DNA from: Fomes fomentarius
Taxonomy: Eukaryota > Basidiomycota > Agaricomycetes > Polyporales > Polyporaceae
DNA: 64,000 nucleotides
Reading direction: 5' to 3'
Assembly: GCA_022606135.1 (NCBI GenBank)
Contig: JABYQN010000010.1
Location: forward strand, 1,116,001-1,180,000
The notes beneath the pieces are model-generated. The model worked only from the letters and a program-made list of their open reading frames with translations, did not search any database and was not told where the DNA came from. The translations under genes were made by a program, and so were the position numbers. Positions 60,945 through 64,000 of the stretch are shown piece by piece (position 1 is the stretch's first letter; the number at the start of each line of letters is the position of its first letter).

Positions 60945-63337
60945 TCAATTGTATATCCTCCATTTGCTCACCGGGACAGCTGGGGACACGTGTCAGCAGT
61001 GGCTTCAGGCCGCAAAGTATGACGACACATACCTTGTAATTTCTTGGCCGTTGGAATCAGGAAGAACAACACGGCCAACACGCCGGACCCAATGCAAATG
61101 GCTGAAACGATATAGTAGCCATCCTGCTCCGTCACGCATTCTCCGCCTAGCTTGGCACATGCAGCCTTCCCGTGCTCAGAAACACATTCTTGCGCTGCCA
61201 AAGACCAGTGAGACATAAGTGTCTATCAAGCATTAGTGACGTATTGACAAACCTGTGACCGCAAGGCTCGACTCCGTGATGTTGCACGTAGCGATGCTGA
61301 AGTAGTCGACACCTTTGAGCACAAAGTAACGTGGCCACGTTCCTCCAAGATTCGTGAAAGTATTGAGAAGCTAAGGGGTGATGAGCTTTCGTCCACAGTG
61401 GCAGGTAGTGTCCCATCCTCACCGTCATGTAGGTACCCCCCACTACTGGATCGGATATCCGTGTGTGGAATGCCGAGATACCACCGAATTGAATCGTGCT
61501 ACACCATACATACGTGTTAGTAGCTGGGTATAAACTCACCTCAATTCACTGACCTCGCGAACGACTGGAATATCGTCAGGAGAATCAGCGACACGAAGAA
61601 AGCATTTGTGATTGGCGGTTTTGGGAACCAGTAGACCATCAAGGTAGAGAGGAGTGTGAGGAACAGCCGAGGCCAGAACGCGTATATCCACGCGCGCAAA
61701 GGCTTGTCGCCTCGGGACCACTTTCCAGCAAGCCATCCACCGACGATTTCAAAAGGAAAGTCGATCAGCACAGTTATGGCGAGATCTTCCCTTCCGAGAC
61801 CCTTTTCGACCATTTTCAATTGCGTTGCAGCGTCACTGGCTTGCCACCCAATCTTGGCCAGTAGATGTACCATGAGCAATACTTGCACATCTAAAGTGGA
61901 AGTTTGTTAGTGACAGAAGAAATCATAAGTGAAGGTCATTAACGGACGTCTTAGCTTGCATATCTCCCACATGGTAACGTATACAGCTTTGATGCTGATA
62001 TCTTCCGTAGTGGATTCCTTGTCCTATGTAGACAAAATGAGATAAAGCGGGTTAGATAGCCCGTAGACGCAGACTCACCTCTTTGATGAAGAACAGCCAT
62101 ATAGTGACACCAAACGACATAAAGGCGCAGAAGAATAAGTACGTGCTCAAAGTGAGCCTGGGAATGCCCCATCTCTTTCTACAGCCCGATTAGCGCGAGC
62201 CGTAAAAGAAACCCAAATAAGCTCACGCAAAATCCTCGCTATTGAGAGCTAGGAAGACGGTATATGATAACAGATAGCCCGTATTCAAACCAATGGTCTG
62301 ACAGGTCGATGCGTATGCTAGGTTGTCCTCGGAAAGAAGCGTGAGAGCCCATCCTATAGAAGAGGCTTATGAGCAAATGTCGAGATCCCGTTCTGATCAT
62401 ACGTGCCGTCTACCGCGATGTCTGCCAAGTTGATTAAGTAATGCTCATGTCAAGCGAGAATTACAGGAGCAACTGACCCTGAGTGGCCGAGAAGAAAACG
62501 AGTGACGTGAATGCGAAGCTCAGCATATATAGATGCTCCCCTGGCTACGACGGAGAATTAAGTACGCAGAACGACAAGTATGAACCGGAGGACATTACGT
62601 TGTTCATGAGCTCCTCGGCTTGGAATGACATGGCTAGCATCGTCGTTCCGATGATCAATTGCATGGGTATGATCCATGATTTGCGGCGACCGATAGAACG
62701 AAAGAAAATAGAGTCTACGATGGGTGACCAAAATAGCTTGAGGGAGTATGGATATCCAGCCAGAGAGAATACGGCAAGTTCGGAGTAGGATAGATGTTCT
62801 CGGAGAATGAATGGGATGGATCCCAAGGCAAGGCCTAACTGAGCTCACTATTGAGAGCTCGTCATGGCTGAACAAGCGATACACTTACTGGGAATCCTTG
62901 AATCAGGTCTTCACGGGAAATATATGCATCAAACGGACGTCCTAATAGATGGCAGAATTTATTTGACACGTACAGAGAATGATGAGCAGAACAATAGCCT
63001 GCTTGTCGCGTGCAGAGAACGGCTTCTTCCCGTCTGCCTGACCAAGGTACTGCTCCTCCTCTTCCACCGTCAGGCCCGCTGCAGCCGCACGACGCTCCTC
63101 CTCCCCGAGTAGACTTAGCTCGACCTCGTCAACTTCGTCTGGAGTGCGTCCGGCATTATGGCCGCGGCGGGACATGGCAGGCGTCCTCGGAGTACGTGGC
63201 AGGACTTCAATGGTTTCCAGCGACGTTGCATGTGCGTGTGCGCGGGAGTGCATTGGATCCGGATCGACAGTAAGGCCGTTCTTTTTCGCTGCCCGCCGTC
63301 GAGGTTTGTGAGCGGAAGAGTTGGAAGAAGACGTCAT
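60945..63337 (-). CDS. SLC33A1: acetyl-CoA transporter, SLC33A1/AT-1 family
   Basis: Thirteen exons (63337-62974, 62908-62889, 62838-62599, 62544-62478, 62421-62407, 62353-62227, 62178-62079, 62023-61948, 61890-61554, 61498-61423, 61370-61253, 61194-61033, 60979-60945) give 578 residues. An N-terminal cytosolic region of about 110 residues precedes a 12-TM MFS-like body. Family signatures: YLIQGFPLGLALGSIPFIL, YPYSLKLFWSPIVDSIFF, GRRKSWIIPMQL, FFSATQDIAVDGWALTLL, FHTRISDPVVGGTYMT, LLNTFTNLGGTWPRYFVLKG and the C-terminal PVSKW. In animals the protein moves acetyl-CoA into the ER lumen for protein acetylation; the fungal role is inferred. Exon 5 is 15 nt and its intron has a GC donor. The frame is open throughout. 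Confidence 0.9.
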
Positions 63338-64000
63338 GCAACAGAGACTCGAAGTACAGATCGAACGAATAATAATATGGCCTAAGCGCTAGCCTTCTGC
63401 TTCGTCCACGTACAAAGTTACATAACACAAGGGCACAGTCACGGCGCTTAAACACTTCAAGCGCTTCCGACCAACTTCCCTCAATGACAAATTCCTTACC
63501 ACATAAGCCGCAAACTCGACCTACTCAAAGGCAGCAATGGATTGATTAGTTGTATAAACTCTCAAATCTGACTACAGCTACTGCTGCAACATATATGCAT
63601 CCAACATGACAAATCGGTGACTCGGACTGTGACCTATTCTATCGATTTACCAGTACATGTGGATTGCCGGCGTCGTCTAAGATGCTGCTTAGCATCAAAA
63701 AATTGGGACAGTTTACCTCACAGATTATCTGGTGGCTGGTCAAATACATACTCACTGCCATGGGACGACCTGAATCTGCCTTTTGACCTTGATGTGTTGA
63801 GGCACAGCCACCGAGGACTGAATGAAGAATCTAGATCATGCCAGTGCCGGGCTAGTAAGTTCTCACCCGACTCTGTCTCTCACATACAGACCTCATCTTT
63901 GCGTCGAACTCAGCTTCTCAGAGACCCCTATGTCCGGCGGGGAAGATCATCAACCAGCGAATGCACCACTAGCTGATAGAGCCTCCGACGCTGAAAAACC
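63338..64000. other. right-edge flank, no gene recognised
   Basis: Promoter side of the transporter gene. A + ORF at 63617-63976 has no recognisable motif. Confidence 0.4.

Overview
This 64 kb window is nuclear DNA of a filamentous fungus, most likely an agaricomycete (mushroom-type basidiomycete). Every recognisable gene is broken by many short introns (mostly about 48-110 bp, GT...AG). Genes sit on both strands a few hundred bases apart. The closest-looking families are basidiomycete versions of conserved eukaryotic proteins. I saw no rRNA, tRNA, CRISPR array, operon or prokaryotic signal. Gene models below were built by hand: donors and acceptors were chosen so that the reading frame stays open and matches remembered family motifs. 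All coordinates are therefore predictions.

Layout. 1-0.4 kb: first exon of a Trk-type K+ transporter leaving the window (-). 1.2-4.4 kb: RGP1 (+), with an apparent 1-base frameshift. 5.6-7.8 kb: PSP1 C-terminal-domain protein (+). 8.3-13.0 kb: tandem cluster (-) of two intact GNAT acetyltransferases and one decayed copy. 14.7-17.4 kb: Ser/Pro-rich protein of unknown function (+). 17.8-19.5 kb: secreted or type I membrane protein (-). 19.8-20.2 kb: Mediator subunit 9 (-). 20.6-21.7 kb: free-standing cullin N-terminal domain (-), divergent from SWC5 (+, 21.9-22.8 kb). 23.1-26.2 kb: BTB/POZ protein (-), divergent from TRAPP subunit TRS31 (+, 26.6-27.5 kb). 28.8-30.2 kb: class 1A-like dihydroorotate dehydrogenase (+). 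31.3-33.0 kb: MATA-type HMG-box factor (-). 33-39.3 kb: gene-poor island with a long hairpin, a 215 bp MITE-like element and a broken MFS transporter. 39.3-41.5 kb: calmodulin-dependent-type kinase (+). 41.9-43.4 kb: acidic nuclear-looking protein (-), divergent from VPS38/UVRAG (+, 43.8-47.6 kb). 49.4-53.1 kb: Pumilio (PUF) protein (+). 53.8-56.1 kb: SUV39/Clr4-type H3K9 methyltransferase with chromodomain (+). 56.5-60.6 kb: GYF-domain SMY2-like protein (-). 60.9-63.3 kb: acetyl-CoA transporter, SLC33A1 family (-).

How the genes relate. This is mostly housekeeping sequence, not a pathway cluster. Membrane traffic is prominent (RGP1, TRS31, VPS38, SMY2-like), as is chromatin and transcription (SWC5, MED9, Clr4-type methyltransferase, HMG factor). 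No obvious defence system or secondary-metabolite cluster is present. The points most worth a second look are: the free-standing cullin N-terminal domain; 7- and 9-nt microexons, one of them with a duplicated splice route; the MITE-like element with a perfect 3-bp target duplication; the GNAT birth-and-death cluster; and the single-base lesion in RGP1.
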